From positions 1-64,000 of the forward strand of contig JAUCBJ010008205.1 in assembly GCA_032718475.1 (NCBI GenBank): a stretch of 64,000 nucleotides of DNA. Direction: 5' to 3'. Below the pieces are notes generated by a model. That model did no database searches. It worked only from the letters and a program-made list of their open reading frames with translations, and was not told the DNA's origin. The stretch comes from Nemertoderma westbladi. Its lineage: Eukaryota; Xenacoelomorpha; Nemertodermatida; Nemertodermatidae. Below are positions 11,435 through 23,520 of this stretch, one piece after another. The translations under genes and the position numbers were made by a program. How positions within the stretch are numbered: the stretch's first letter is position 1; every line of letters starts with the position of its first letter.

Positions 11435-12450
11435 GCAAGTAGCAAGTCAAATTCGATATATTTCCTCTTAAACCGTGTCCATAACTCAAAAATTCGTATA
11501 ATCTCAATTATTTCAATACTACAACTAATCTTTATCTTTAATCGGACAACTTATGGATCCATTTCCAATAGGGTACAAACATAATGCAAACTGCACAATA
11601 TGTATACTTGAGAGAAATGGACAAACATTCATAAGTATAAAAGAACTTATCTCCAACCTAGAACCTTATTCCACCTGTCCACTATCACTGACATTAAAGG
11701 AGCAGTGCAATAATACACTTTATGCCTGTTACGGAGGGCAGGACTCTATTTATTACCAACTCCAACTAACTCCTGGTAGAGAAGAGATTGCAGTTAAAGT
11801 AAAACCTAATTATTAATCTGGAAATTTTTGAATAATTCATTCCAATTTATAAGCCTATTGATTGCATTTCCTTTCAATAATAGCTGCAATATGCTAGTGT
11901 ATTAGCTCCTTTCCTTCCTGGTAGGAATATTGCCTCAATTAATAATAGCGGAAACAGCTAATAACACTTTGAGTTTGGTCATCAAAGGTGAAAGAAAGCG
12001 GTGACGGTGGAATAAAAACTGGGAAATGAAATTAATTATTAAGAACATTAAACAACATCATGTGGCAACGAGAATCACCTGCCCAATTTCTAACTATCAT
12101 GTAGATAGATGCCTCTTTTTAATGGCATGATAATATGCATACCTAATTCCATAGTGATCATGAGAGTACATACAGTGCGCACCGTCTTGTTTTTTATGAG
12201 GTAATGGTAATTGCCATTACCGCTTGATTATTTTCACAGCAACATGGCATTGGTAGCATGGAGGACCAAGAAGTATGAAACTTCAGGATTTAAACTGTTA
12301 CCTGTGAGCTTTGTTCTCGTTACTTCGCGTTACTCGCTGTTACTTTCGACACTCATACGACATGGGTACCTACATTTTTCAAATTTTTTATGAAACCTCT
12401 GTATTTTATTTAAAACGGTATGCATTGTACATTTATTAATCATATATGTT
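11435..12450. other. No recognised gene
   Basis: The only notable ORF is 11553-11816 (+, 87 codons, ATG start). It has six cysteines spread through C-T-I-C-I-L and Y-A-C-Y-G-G segments, no signal peptide and no family I recognise. It may be chance. The rest is non-coding. Confidence 0.3.
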
Positions 12451-12454
12451 AAAT

Positions 12455-12735
12455 TTTTTTCCAAAAAAATTTCTAGAGAATAATGTGTTCTAGAACAAAA
12501 TATTTAACAAAATTGATAACTAACGTGTTCTATAACATTTATTAAAAAAGGTAGAAAAAAAGTGCTTGTGTAAAAAATAAAAAATATGTTCTAGAACAAA
12601 AATATTTATCAAAATTGATAACTAACACGTGTTCTATACATTTATAAAAAAGTAGAAAAAACTAGCTAGTATAAAAAATGTATTCTAGAACAAAAAAAAT
12701 GTGTTCTAGAACAAAATTATTTATCAAGATTGATA
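12455..12735. repeat. Three ~95-110-bp repeats with GTTCTAGAAC
   Basis: The words GTTCTAGAACAAAATATTTA, 'caaaattgataactaac' and 'gttctataacatttat' recur three times. GTTCTAGAAC is a 10-bp palindrome. Confidence 0.75.
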
Positions 12736-12794
12736 GTTTACACGTAATTTGAAAATGTACCCAATACCTTCCTTTCCTTTCCCATAAGATGTAT

Positions 12795-12963
12795 AACAGT
12801 TTTTGGTTTAGACTGTCTGATGTCGGTTGTCTGTTTTTGGTTTAGACTGTCGGTTGTCTGTTTTTGGTTTAGACTGTCTGCTGTCGGTTGTCTGTTTTTG
12901 GTTTAGACCGTCTGCTGTCGGTTGTCTGTTTTTGGTTTAGATTGTCTGCTGTCGGTTGTCTGC
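12795..12963. repeat. ~41-bp tandem repeat, four to five units
   Basis: The unit contains CTGTTTTTGGTTTAGACTGT followed by 'ctgctgtcggttgt'. One unit lacks the 'ctgctg' segment. Confidence 0.9.
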
Positions 12964-13149
12964 CATTGGCTGTAAGCATACAATTTACACCCGCCATACA
13001 GTATTGATTAATTTTCTAAACATTAATTAAACAAGACTTGACATTAATTCCCATGTTTAATGTTAATTTAAACTGATCGAAATATGCTAGGAATGCAAGA
13101 ATAAAGAATTAAGTTACATGCAAGAATATTCAATCAGTGATTCGCTTCA

Positions 13150-13300
13150 TAATATTTTTCAACATTCGATATTTTATTCTCGATATTTTTACTCTCGATA
13201 TTTTTACTCTCGATATTTTTCAACACTCGATATTTTTACTCTCGATATTTTTCAACACTCGATATTTTTACTCTCGATATTTTTTGAACTCGCGATATTA
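13150..13300. repeat. CGATATTTTT(A/C) tandem repeats
   Basis: Units of about 18 bp (CTCGATATTTTTACT and CTCGATATTTTTCAACA) repeat about eight times. ORFs translating to Y-F-Y-S-R or I-F-T-L-D strings here are artefacts. Confidence 0.9.
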
Positions 13301-13379
13301 TCGTTATTTTTCAATTTCGTTATTTTGTTTTATGCGATTATATTCCATTCCGAAAATTAAGCGGTATGCTATTTTCGTG

Positions 13380-14330
13380 CATCAAGTGTCACTTCGTCAC
13401 AGGGCGTGTCGTGTCACTTCAAAATTTCAAAAATATGAGATCCGGAAAATACCACTATACCACCACGGCAAAGCGCTTTTTATAGGTTTTTTGGGTCGCT
13501 GATTCGAACATTACTCTACGAACATGACTACCTAGTTCGCTAGTTGTAGCTCATTTTTGGTGCACCAAGATTTGGGTGTGGCACTTCAAATTTTGAAATA
13601 TTTAAGATTCTGAAAATACGACCAGGTTGCGATTTCAACGCATTTTTATAGGTTTTCTGGGTCGCTGAATCGAATGAGAATACAATAACTCCAGAAAACA
13701 TAGGTGTACTTCATTTTTGGCGCACTAAAAATAGGGCGCGGCACCTCAAATTTTGAAAATTAAGAAAATAAGCCAAAGTTTTTATTACAAAATGGCAGAT
13801 CACTAGGTCTTCAGGTTTCTTTATTACTTTTAATCGATTCAGCTGAACGGAAAAAATATAAAAATACATTGCAAGATAAAACATAAAAAACAAATACAAA
13901 ATTCAAATAAAATCTTTAGTGTGTTTCCAGTTCTTATAATTTTCAACATTTCATGTGTCAAAAAATAAGGTACCACTGGTGTTCAGCTTTTTAGAATAAA
14001 CTCAATAGAATCAGCGACCCAGAACACCTATAAAAATGCGTTGAAAACAAAACTTGGGTATATTTTCCAAAACTTGAGTATTTAAAAATTTGAAGTGCCA
14101 CGTCCTAATTTAGGTGCACCAAAAACCACGTCGCACTACACTTACATATTTTGATAGATCAGTAGAGTGCTCCATACCAATAAGAATCAATAAAAGAAAC
14201 AAATAAAAACATCATTAAAGCTAGAGCTGCACCCTTTGATATTGAAAATTTCAAACAATTTGTAGTGGGGACCAAATTTTGAGGTGCCACCCACAGCGAA
14301 AAGTAGAAATCCAACTGCGACGCCGTTTAT
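13380..14330. repeat. GGTGC/GGGTCGCTGA repeat family, mixed orientation
   Basis: Repeated words: 'ataggttttttgggtcgctg' (13479), 'ataggttttctgggtcgctg' (13648), the inverse 'cagcgacccagaacacctat' (14008), TTTTTGGTGCACCAA-like junctions (13553) and 'acttcaaattttgaaa'. It is likely the same family as 1-720 and 5980-6720. Confidence 0.55.
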
Positions 14331-15150
14331 CCAAAAGATGTGCAATTAAATTTGGCAAATTCTCAAAAAATTGGGCAGATACATAATGTGGTTGTTCTAC
14401 AGTTTTACAGCAATTATTATCTGCGGGGGGCCGATCCCCCCCCCTCCCCCCCCCCCTTAAATTACCCACATCCCTTGCTTTCCTACCGCGCGGTCCAGTT
14501 GAAAGCCTGGGTGACTAACTATGGCATTTGTGGGCTTTGAGTAGTCATACTCAGCCGATGTTTCAGGACATTAGAGCATCTAGGGTAGGGACACTCAAAA
14601 ACTTGCAGCATACGGCTTCTACTGGTTATAATCTTAGGACCTTTATGGCGCCTCAGGACATACTGTACTAGCTTGAGCGTTTCTGCATTTGGGGAGAGTC
14701 AAAAACATTGACAATATAAATCATCATCTACTAAAAAACTACAATGGTTCTGCAGCACATAGTAGAATACACGTAGTATATACAGCATACAGCAGCACAT
14801 AGGCCTTTATGCTGGTATGCTATGAAAATGTGAGATAGGTTGAGTTAGATTACTAGTGTTATTTAACTTGTCGATTCCCATTGCCAGCCGACTGAACAGT
14901 TTTGATATAACGGAATATTTAAATTTAGTCGATATAGTAGGAAATATCGATTGTGAACTAGCACCATCATCACGATCACGGATGCTCCTCAATTTAATCC
15001 GCGAAGCACCAATGCTGTGGGAGGTCCTACTGTAGAATCACCATGATAACGAATAACCATTGTTATCGGTTCTTAACTCACCAGATGCCCAAATTTCTCC
15101 ATGTGCAAATTCGTAAAAACATGCGCATCATCTACTACCAATTCGGCAGA
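14331..15150. other. No gene seen
   Basis: A C-rich tract lies at 14436-14456. The remainder shows no coding or repeat structure that I can support. Confidence 0.4.
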
Positions 15151-15159
15151 CTTTATTAC

Positions 15160-15430
15160 CGACTATGGGGCGCCGTTATCGCCAAAAATAATTCAGAATA
15201 GAGAATTTGAAGCCCGAAAACGGAAGCCAGAAAACAGAAGTCAGAAAATGGATATCAGAAAAAAGAAATGGAAGTCAGAAAAAAAAATGGAAGCCAGAAA
15301 AAAGAAATTTAAATTAGAAAAAACAAATGGAAGTGAGAACATGGAAGTAAGAAAATGGAACTCAAAAAATGGAAGTCAGAAAATAAAACTCAGAAAACGG
15401 AATTCAGAAATTGTAAGTCAGACTTTCAGT
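15160..15430. repeat. Polypurine GGAAGTCAGAAAA array, inverted relative of the 30.3-kb array
   Basis: Units such as GGAAGTCAGAAAA and GGAAGCCAGAAAA follow TATGGGGCGCCGTTATCGCC at 15162. This is the opposite-strand form of the 30.3- and 35.2-kb arrays, which end in GGGCGGCAACGGCGCCCCAT. The GGCGCC core next to the array is therefore a fixed part of a dispersed repeat. The lysine-rich ORF at 15101-15436 is an artefact. Confidence 0.8.
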
Positions 15431-15495
15431 CAGTAGCTTATTATACCATCCCGCATTTTATTCCCAGGCGATGATGCTTATGTTCAGGAACAATG

Positions 15496-15861
15496 CTATG
15501 CCAAAGCGTAGCATTGGCCAGTGCCAGAATCTAAACCCTTGGTTAGAGACGGACACTTGAATAACATGCAACTCGCAGTTATATATACCCGAATAACTCG
15601 ATAAACCTCAGTATCTGCATGAATGCCTAAAGTATTGGTCTTACCACCTAATTGCCAAGGGAGTCTGGACCTACTCAACACAGCCCTAAGTAGTACTGAG
15701 GTCTCTCCAACTACTGCAGTTTTTACAACAAGCAGATTTACAGTAAGAGTAAATATGGAGACTTGATAGTTGCAGTCACCAGCATAAGACCTGAAATAAT
15801 ATCTATTACACTCTCCATGCAGGTTAGATACGTGCAGAACACAGAGTAAAATTACTGCCAA
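15496..15861 (-). CDS. Unrecognised ORF with a possible signal peptide
   Basis: A 121-codon minus-strand ORF whose first 16 residues (M-A-V-I-L-L-C-V-L-H-V-S-N-L-H-G) look like a short signal peptide. A cysteine-containing segment follows (E-C-N-R-Y-Y-F-R-S-Y-A-G-D-C-N-Y). It vaguely recalls the R-x-x-x-G-x-C-N segment of animal haem peroxidases, but that is far too short to assign. It could be a first coding exon, or chance. No second exon is visible. Confidence 0.2.
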   Translation of the reverse strand: MAVILLCVLHVSNLHGECNRYYFRSYAGDCNYQVSIFTLTVNLLVVKTAVVGETSVLLRAVLSRSRLPWQLGGKTNTLGIHADTEVYRVIRVYITASCMLFKCPSLTKGLDSGTGQCYALA

Positions 15862-16326
15862 CAGCCGACAAGGTTTTAAAATATAGGTGACAATAAAGCT
15901 TCTTAAATAGTTGAGTGAGTGTGCTGTGCGAGCAACATGTGTGCGACTTATTCCTTACCACGGTTTACCTCACTACTCATGGTAGCCCTGACTTCACTTT
16001 ATCAGACTGTGAACTCTATCATGGTGGTCCATTATTTCAAAACTCGACACAATTAACAACACGTTCGTGGGGCCTTCGCGCAGCACGAGGCCCAGTTATG
16101 AGATACAAATTAAAATTGTGCGACTGTATCACAAAATCAGGTTATGAGAGATTAACCCACACCACCAATTAATCAAAGAAAGGGGGAAAGTACGTGTTCA
16201 CCCCTTTTAATCTGCACCCCCCCCTCCCTTCCCACCCACCAATACATAACCGCGACATTTACCACCCACGGAAGGGTAGCACGAACTTATTTCCAAACGC
16301 ACGTTCAATATGCAAAGCCAGGTGGT
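15862..16326. other. No gene seen
   Basis: The plus-strand ORF at 15915-16172 shows no motif. C-rich runs occur near 16207-16235. Confidence 0.4.
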
Positions 16327-16785
16327 TTATAGGAATATAATCAATGCAGTACTCGTCTTCATTATAAGCCTTTTTGCGTTCGACCTGTTTTGTATTAAAA
16401 TATATTTATTAAACGCATGCTGACGCTCTTTATAATAATAATACCTAGGGATGCCAGCTTCCAGACTTTCAATCTTTACTGCCGCGCAAACCCCGCAGAG
16501 GAAGTTTTGGTTTGAGAGATCAAGCCCATCGGCAATTGGTGTTTCAATTTCGGTCCAGGAACTCTGACAATGGGAGCATTCAATCTTAGCTGTGGTCCAT
16601 ACCCGTGGTTTCGGCTTCCTTTTCTTCGTCCCAATGACAGATTCTTCTGAAGACGTTCGATTCGCTTTCAGTTTATTGTTGGCGTTTGTGTTTTGAAGTT
16701 GTATTCGAGTGGACAGTCGCGCCAGTTTCGAGGTAACCATACCGACCTGTGATAAGCGTTGGTTTTGTTGAGTGCCGGTATTCAT
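16327..16785 (-). CDS. Unrecognised 152-aa protein with a C4 zinc-binding pattern
   Basis: An ATG-started minus-strand ORF with a basic N-terminal half (K-K-R-K-P-K-P-R) and then E-C-S-H-C-Q-S-S-W-T-E-I-E-T-P (about residue 69) and F-L-C-G-V-C (about residue 94). The C-x2-C...C-x2-C spacing and the tryptophan resemble a small PHD-like or treble-clef zinc finger, as seen in proteins of some mobile elements and chromatin readers. The C-terminus (I-L-I-Q-N-R-S-N-A-K-R-L-I) has no known feature. It might be the first exon of a longer gene. The family is not known to me. Confidence 0.35.
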   Translation of the reverse strand: MNTGTQQNQRLSQVGMVTSKLARLSTRIQLQNTNANNKLKANRTSSEESVIGTKKRKPKPRVWTTAKIECSHCQSSWTEIETPIADGLDLSNQNFLCGVCAAVKIESLEAGIPRYYYYKERQHAFNKYILIQNRSNAKRLIMKTSTALIIFL

Positions 16786-17279
16786 CTTCTCTTACCTCTT
16801 CAATGTCAGATGTTGCAAATACTGATAACACGAATAACGGTATATATTTCAATACTTGTCAATAGTAATATATATAATTTAGATAACTATTTTATATCTG
16901 TACTGTTGAGCAAACTCTACATAAATTCCAACCTGTGTATCGCCGGTAGTGCTGTTGCTGTGCAAGTGCTGAAGTGCTAGTTGCCACCGGTCAGCCGGTA
17001 CCGGTAGTAGGGTGGTACCATGGCCTACTACACACAGGCCATGACAAGGACTTTGCTGTGAAATTAGCGTAGGCTGACTGCTGAATTATCAAATATTATA
17101 TTTTCCACGAATGCAGGGTCCATATTTAAAAGAAGATGACTAGATTTTCGTAAGTAATTTAATTGAAACAGTATTTAATAATTAATTAATTAATTATCGC
17201 TAGAGTTCCTGCAGCATTAATTTGTTTGTGGCTGCCTCTGGCTATGTTTGTGGCAGGAATGTTTGAACGCTTATAAGTC

Positions 17280-17545
17280 AGTCAATCAAGGATGAAATGG
17301 AACCAAACTTGGTACACATGTAGTCTATAAAAAATTTTGAAATTCTACACACAGACAGACTTCTACAGTTCCCCTGTCTGCCGCTAGGGGGCGAATTAAC
17401 AGAAACGTAAAAATAGCTGTAATTATAGAACCAACGATCAGATTCATCTGAAATTTAGTAGTAGTTACATAAGAGCATTGCTTAATTAGAAATTCTACAG
17501 AGACTTTTACAGTTCCTGTCTGCCGCTAGTGGGGAATTGTTAGAG
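17280..17545. repeat. Duplicated CTGTCTGCCGCTAG word
   Basis: CTGTCTGCCGCTAGGGGGCG (17375) and CTGTCTGCCGCTAGTGGGG (17516) occur ~140 bp apart, both preceded by 'tctacagttcc'- or 'tttacagttcc'-type sequence. This is a partial direct duplication inside the inverted-repeat element. Confidence 0.5.
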
Positions 17546-18086
17546 CTCCAGTTCAACGTGCTTAGCACGGTTTAAGAAACAATAAATTAATTATTTTATT
17601 CAATACAGTAATTATAACAGTAAAATGCAATATATTCTATTTTTTAGTAAAATCAAGAGACAGGAGGGGGGTGGGACTGGATGCAAATCCCATCTTGGCG
17701 AATTAATATTCTGCCTCAATATTAATTTCTCAATTTTGGGATAGGAGCAGGTTACAGTGGCACGTTATTTTAACCAAAACAATAAAGTAAACACAATAGA
17801 ACAGGTTACAGTTTTATTTTTGAGAGTAATCAGCTGTTGTTATTTGCGTCCAATTTCCCCTGGAGAGGGATTAATTTTTATTGCGTCCAGCCCCCCCCCC
17901 CCCCCCTATCTTGAAATCAAATACCAAAAATATATTTATTATATGAACAATCTATTTGGAAATTGTAAGTTCGGCCTATCTCTTTACCATAAGCTCAGTA
18001 TCTTTATCTGGTGTGTTTTTATTATTTTACCAATTATTTAATACGTTTGATAGAATTGAACAACACCGCCCAACACAACCAACTCT

Positions 18087-18616
18087 CTATCCGCCTCGAG
18101 CTGTCGAGCATCGAGAATACGAGAAACTCGATCGAAATACCTGCTTATCCCAGTAGTATCCGTCCGTAGTCACCGGACCGCTGCGGACTTTCACGTCGCA
18201 GAGAACGTAATCCAGTGCGATACAAGTATGCCCGGCGTTCAACCATTTCCCCCAGGCGATACCAGGATCCGGGCCGCCGCTAAACCCAGATCGCAATCCT
18301 CGTCGATTCGTCCAGTCGTCGACGTAAGTCAGTAAGTGGGACTCTTCCCACCGCACTCCAAGGTGGGTGACCGGAGTGAGGCATGAGGAACTTGGCAGTG
18401 GCCCGCATTACGATCTGACCGACCGCCGTATTCCCAGTGTCTGAGTGTAGTAAGAATCGAAATAGAATCGTAGTGACAAACAAGCAATTCCGTAGCACTG
18501 CGTAGTATTCCCCCGTTAATCACCTCTTGAAGCAACTCGGCTGCTCGGGTCCAGATACATCGGACTGTCGGGAGCGTTTCAGACAGTAATGGAGCGGCAT
18601 TTGCGAATATTTCCAA
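18087..18616 (-). other. GC-rich block with overlapping open minus frames
   Basis: In otherwise AT-rich DNA this ~530-bp stretch is clearly richer in G+C and holds three open minus-strand frames (18616-18329, 18498-18280, 18356-18087). That pattern could come from one coding sequence with frameshifts. Readable pieces include A-A-E-L-L-Q-E-V-I-N-G-G and I-A-W-G-K-W-L-N-A-G-H-T. I recognise no family. It may be a captured exon or a TE coding relic inside the inverted-repeat element. Confidence 0.3.
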
Positions 18617-18815
18617 TGGTTTTATAATAAATAAGGGGATTAAATGCTAAAACAAATGGATTATTCCTAACCCCACCCCAATACAGCAATATACCTAACA
18701 GTATATAGCTTGTACCACAGTACCATAATCTGATAATCAGCACAGTCAGCCTACGCTAATTTCACAGCAAAGTCCTTGTCATGGCCATGGGTGGTACCTA
18801 CGGTGCGCACTACAA

Positions 18816-21530
18816 TGGCAGTACAGCAATACGGTGTACCGTGCCAATGCAGCAATGACTGAATGATTACCGGTAGCGGTAACTATCTAAACTATTATAT
18901 TATTATTACCGGTGCCGGTGCTAATTAGGCCTAAACTTTAATCACCGCAAGGGTTGCCGGGGTTAATTAGATTACATGATATGGCATGTCTGCAGTGTAT
19001 GGTACCGGCTGACCAGTATTGCAGGATTCTCGATTCAGGGATTGAGTACAGCCTGACAGTACCGGTACACATGGTACATGCAGACAACCCCAATGTATTG
19101 CAAAATTTGTCAAGAAACCCAGCTGATTTATCCTACAGTAATAATAATTTAACGCATTTTAAATTTGGATAAATAAATTTATTATAACTGCAATAACAGT
19201 TACACTGATGCTGCACGAAGACCCCACGCAAATTCTACTTGGAAAATTTTCAAACTTTTGCCAAACAACATGTGTACTAAGTTTGGATAGATTTCATCAA
19301 GGATTGGCCGAGTTATTAACGTTTAAAATAAAATACTGAAAAAAAACGCGACAGAACGACAGAACGACAGAACGACAGGTTGATTAATGGTACCCCTACG
19401 CTAAGGCTCACTCACTTCGTGGCTCGCCCCACAATATTCCAGCCTACGCAATGCTTTATTAACCTGAACAGGTGTACACCCTCTGTTCAATACTAAACTT
19501 TCATCCAACAAAGCTGACAGAAATTAGCAAACCCAAATAGGAAAAAAGGGGTGCGCACTCCCAGATTTCCTAAGTAGATCTAGATCTCATTCAGTTTGAC
19601 TTGTAATGTATATATACAGTGACATTTAATGTAGAAATGCACCCAATAATAAATCGTATGTTAAACCCACCACATTAAATACACAACAATATTGGCAATA
19701 ATCACTAAACATCTGACCTTTCTAATGTTAGCACCTCAACTATGTACACTCCCAGAATGTCAGTTAACTATCTCAGCTGTGAGTATGATGCCAAACCCCA
19801 AACCAATATAATCCCTTTCATTCAAACTGTATACATTGTTTCTACTGTATTAGAGCCACTATAGTAGTTATTGCACTTTGTTAGCTCTATCAATATGCAG
19901 TATCTAACTGGGCTTCGTTGTCATACTGTACTCACACCACATCTGCTTATTACTTCACACTCTTGAACATACCACACTATGATTCACTCGGTTGTCAATA
20001 TTACATCCACTATTATTACCCACCCTAATTATGTCCTTTATTTGTTTGGTATTGTCACAAGTGTCTCTGTCTGTGTATATTATATCGGCATAGAGTGCGT
20101 CAATGAGATTCCCTGGGTGCAGTAAAGTAGGATTATCTGACATAATCTGTATCCACAACAACTGTGTACTCTGGAGTCCCAAATAGTCGGGGTGGGTGGG
20201 AAAATTTCATTATGCTAATAGTCGGGGTGGCTGAAATAAACGTGGTGGGTGGAAAATTTTGAAACTTTTTTTAAAAATATCATTAATCATTTGTTAATTA
20301 ATCATTTCAAATAATAAATAAAGTTAAAGCTTTAGTAAAACTTAAAGTTAGCGCGACAAATATTCAAATGATATTTAATTAATCATTAAATATCAAACAG
20401 TAATTATGTACTGTATATATAATATTTATATACAATATTTCACTAAATTTATGAAAGTACTGCTGTCGAGACTTTTACTAACGGGCTGACCATAAATTGT
20501 CCCCATTCCTAACTTATGTGTTCTACTTCGTGTCAAAGACCTATATATTAGTCCGTGAGCACTGAGTTGTCGTGGGATACCTATCACACGATAGGGAGTA
20601 CTCACATACTTGTTAACAAGCGGACAGTATAATCAATCACTCTGGATAAAGGGAGTTTCGGGCACTGTAAACTAGTCCTGGTAGTAATATAAAGTACGAT
20701 ACATGTAAACTATTCCTTTACGCTGTGCTGTATATGAGTAATGCGACGTTGTACTTGTGCGACGTGCGTTGTGTTGTTGTGACGTGCGACTTTTTAGAAT
20801 TGCTGGTAGAACATTATATGAGGTCTAGTGCAGGGTAAGTGCACGTTGCACGCTCATTGCATACACGGCAGTATCACTATACATTATGATTGTAAGTTAT
20901 TCAGTTGGGGAATAATATTACAGAACTGGGAAAAACACACGCACAATGGGGTTGAACCAAGACGCTAATGCGTCTATAAATGCCGGTATAAATGCCGCAT
21001 ATGGTAGTGGTGAAATTCTTAGGCCTCCTGTGACTCAAGGAGGTCTTGACACTTAATGATGTTATAAAGTTAGGCTTGAAACATACAGGAATAATTTGTA
21101 TTATATATACAAAGGTACACTGTACAACTAAACGAAGGCAACAACCGATCAGAGCGAGGGCTGAGCCACAACTGTTTGCGAGGCAGTAACTATGAGTTGC
21201 GACCAATGGAATACGAAGAATGATAGTAGTTGGAATACAGCAAACCTTGCAATCAGATACAGTAAAATAGTGCTAGGCAACCATGTAAACTGTCGATAAT
21301 ACTGCATCAAGAAACTGTACATCAAAATAGGTACGCATTAATAATTGACAATAGTGTATGAAATTTACAGATTTGAGATTCGAATACGAGTTGTCCGCTC
21401 GAATACGACGCTGACCGCGGAAATGAAATCCTTGACTAGGAAAACCCCCATAGCGAGAATGTTAGTAGATTTTAATATATTTAAAGTCTTGACAGACAAA
21501 CGGACAGAAAGAATGACATACTTCAGAAAT
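18816..21530. other. No gene seen
   Basis: Non-coding with CCGGT-rich patches (18860-18920, 18995-19065), a short ACGACAGA repeat (19350-19378) and a partial repeat of GTCGGGGTGG (20187 and 20221). The minus-strand ORFs at 19955-20182 and 20901-21206 show no motif. Confidence 0.4.
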
Positions 21531-21992
21531 TCATGAATTAGAGTTGGGCACTTGGGGGTTTGAATTGAATAATTTCCAGTTAGGTACCGAAAGGGTTAAA
21601 ACTATCGGTATTGGCGATTTTGCTAGTTCATTGCGGAACAAAATCAAGTCTTCACCAACCAATTGAAATGCCTTGTCAGATACAAGATGATCCTCTGACT
21701 CATCGAGAGAATTGGTGACGAAAAGAAACTTAAATGCTACTGTGGAATTAATAATTAACTTGTCCCAAGCTGATGCAATCATTTCGTCATGAGTCGGCGA
21801 TGGAACTTTAGAATTATCTGCTTGCAATTTATTATACATAAGCGCAGATTCGTTATTTCGATAATCATGCTTAAGTGGTCGATGGATGTACGTATCATTC
21901 TGCTGGATAAATCCTGTGATACCGACACCAATTACAACCAAGACAAAGCCCCGGATCCACAATGCTTTCTTTACTTCCAGCATAAGATGCAC
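21531..21992 (-). pseudogene. DDE transposase relic, C-terminal part
   Basis: A 153-codon minus-strand frame starting H-L-M-L-E-V-K-K-A-L and continuing V-V-I-G-V-G-I-T-G-F-I-Q-Q-N-D-T. A later segment reads L-F-V-T-N-S-L-D-E-S-E-D-H-L-V-S-D-K. The G-G-I-T-G-x-x-Q-x-N-D-like step followed by a helical tail is how DDE-superfamily transposases with CENP-B-like N-termini end. It appears to be the 3' half of the gene whose 5' half lies at 23521-24374. The LINE at 22035-23290 separates the two. The frame ends in the normal C-terminal region but has no start of its own. Confidence 0.6.
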
Positions 21993-22034
21993 CGCATACT
22001 ACTAGGATCGGCATGCTGCATTGCAGCTGCATTT

Positions 22035-23290
22035 TTAAGAATGCTGTGCCGGCTTGTCAACAAAATTGCACCGCCACAACTCCCTATCACCCATGACATT
22101 TGCTAGATCATCCGCATCTTCAAGGCCAGTGTCCTTTAAGATGCGTCTCAAGAAAGTCATGGGCTGTCCACCATGCTTATTCACTCCATGAGGCTGCCAA
22201 AGTACAAGATTATGCACTGGCTGGTCCTCACGGCGAAAGCAATGTCCTGCAAAGCGGAGGCGATTTTGTTCTAGTGTCAAGCTTGGGTGAACCAATGAGA
22301 CACCTCCAATGTTATATACTGTCTGGTTGGAGATGTGTGCATTGTACTTGACACAATGAACCCGGCGTAGCATTCTTGTGAATGTGCCATCCAGAGATTG
22401 GGTGTCCTCGGCAGTTAGAGCACAGCATGGACTCCCGTAGAGGAGTACTGGAACTACTGCTGCTCTAAATAATCGGACCTTAAGTTTCCGATTAATTCTC
22501 GGTGACTTCCAAATCCTGGAAAGCCTATTCAAGGCTGCCCATGCCGTTCCCTTACGTATTTGAAGGTCCTCACCTGACTTCCGGATCCATGATCCCAGGT
22601 AACAGAAGTCGTCCACATGCTCAAGCAAACCATCCTTTGAGCTTATGCTCATCCGATCAGAGACTTGCTGAGGACTTTCAAAGTTAACTGTCAAAATTTT
22701 GGTCTTTCTGGAGTTAATAAAAAGACCAACACTAGAAGCAGCATGTTCTAATGAGCTGAGGAGCCGTTGGGCTCCCTCTAATGATTCTGAGAGTACTCCT
22801 AAGTCATCAGCAAAGTCTAGATCAGTTAGGTACTTGGCAGGATTTCCTCGACTTCTGGAGCCAGTAGGTGGAGTTATCATCACCCCATCATCATTATGAT
22901 GATCTAAGGACATGCGTAGAACATAGTCAACCACAATAATGAACAAGAATGGTGCAAGTGTGTCTCCTTGGAGGACGCCCCATAACACTTCAAATGGTTC
23001 TGTGTCACCGTCAACAGTAGACACAAATGTTGTCGAACCATCGTATACTGATCTGATTGCTGCAATAATTTCATCAGGAATCCCATATAATGAAAGTATG
23101 CTGAACATACGTGAGCGAGAGACTGAATCAAAGGCCTTGAAGAAGTCAACAAAGATAACAGCCAGATGCCTGTCTTTCTTTTTTGATAATTCTTCAATTA
23201 TCCTTCTAAGTGCCAAAATGGGCTCCATTCTTTACGGAACCCATTCTGATTTCCACGGAGCAGTCTCTCAATGGGATCCCTGATGCGATT
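22035..23290 (-). pseudogene. LINE reverse transcriptase, 5'-truncated
   Basis: A 397-codon open frame (23228-22035) holds a nearly complete RT palm: F-V-D-F-F-K-A-F-D near the start, G-V-L-Q-G-D-T-L-A-P-F-L-F in the middle and the catalytic F-A-D-D-L. The LINE C-terminal region follows, with L-Y-G-S-P-C-C-A-L-T, R-L-R-F-A-G-H-C and L-W-Q-P. Upstream, 23290-23229 continues the protein (N-R-I-R-D-P-I-E-R-L-L-R-G-N-Q-N-G-F-R-K) in another frame, so a short deletion just before the listed first Met breaks the ORF. No endonuclease is visible. It lies inside the DDE-transposase relic in the same orientation, consistent with insertion. Confidence 0.9.
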
Positions 23291-23520
23291 TAATAGAATC
23301 CTATTGTATAGCTTTGCAGCAATCGAGATCAATGAGATTCCCCGAAAAGAACCATAGAGTGTTAGGTTGCCCTTCTAGGGAACTGGCACCAACTTATTTG
23401 TTTTCATTTCTTGTGGGACTCTTGTTGTTCGGTACATGTCTACTATGATGGGATAGATGAGCTTTAAACACCGCATAGTCAATGAGAACATAAATGTTGA
23501 AGTTCTTCTTCGTAAATGGG

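Larger units (their letters stand above)
17005..18815. mobile_element. ~1.8-kb element with long terminal inverted repeats
   Basis: Left end 17037-17097 and right end 18728-18788 are inverted copies. The best block, GACAAGGACTTTGCTGTGAAATTAGCGTAGGCTGACTG, is identical in both. Homology extends outward through GGTGGTACC/CCATGG and inward with small gaps (CTGAATTATCA against CTGATTATCA). Inside are a (G/C) homopolymer at 17890-17906 and a GC-rich block with open minus-strand frames (18087-18616). No transposase was recognised, so this is likely a non-autonomous DNA transposon, possibly carrying foreign sequence. The outer boundaries are approximate. Confidence 0.65.

Noticed and set aside
13118-13502. 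ORFs at 13118-13360 and 13137-13502
   Set aside because: Repetitive translation of the CGATATTTTT repeat.
15101-15436. Lys/Glu-rich ORFs here and at 30372-30665 and 35085-35546
   Set aside because: They come from the polypurine/polypyrimidine arrays.
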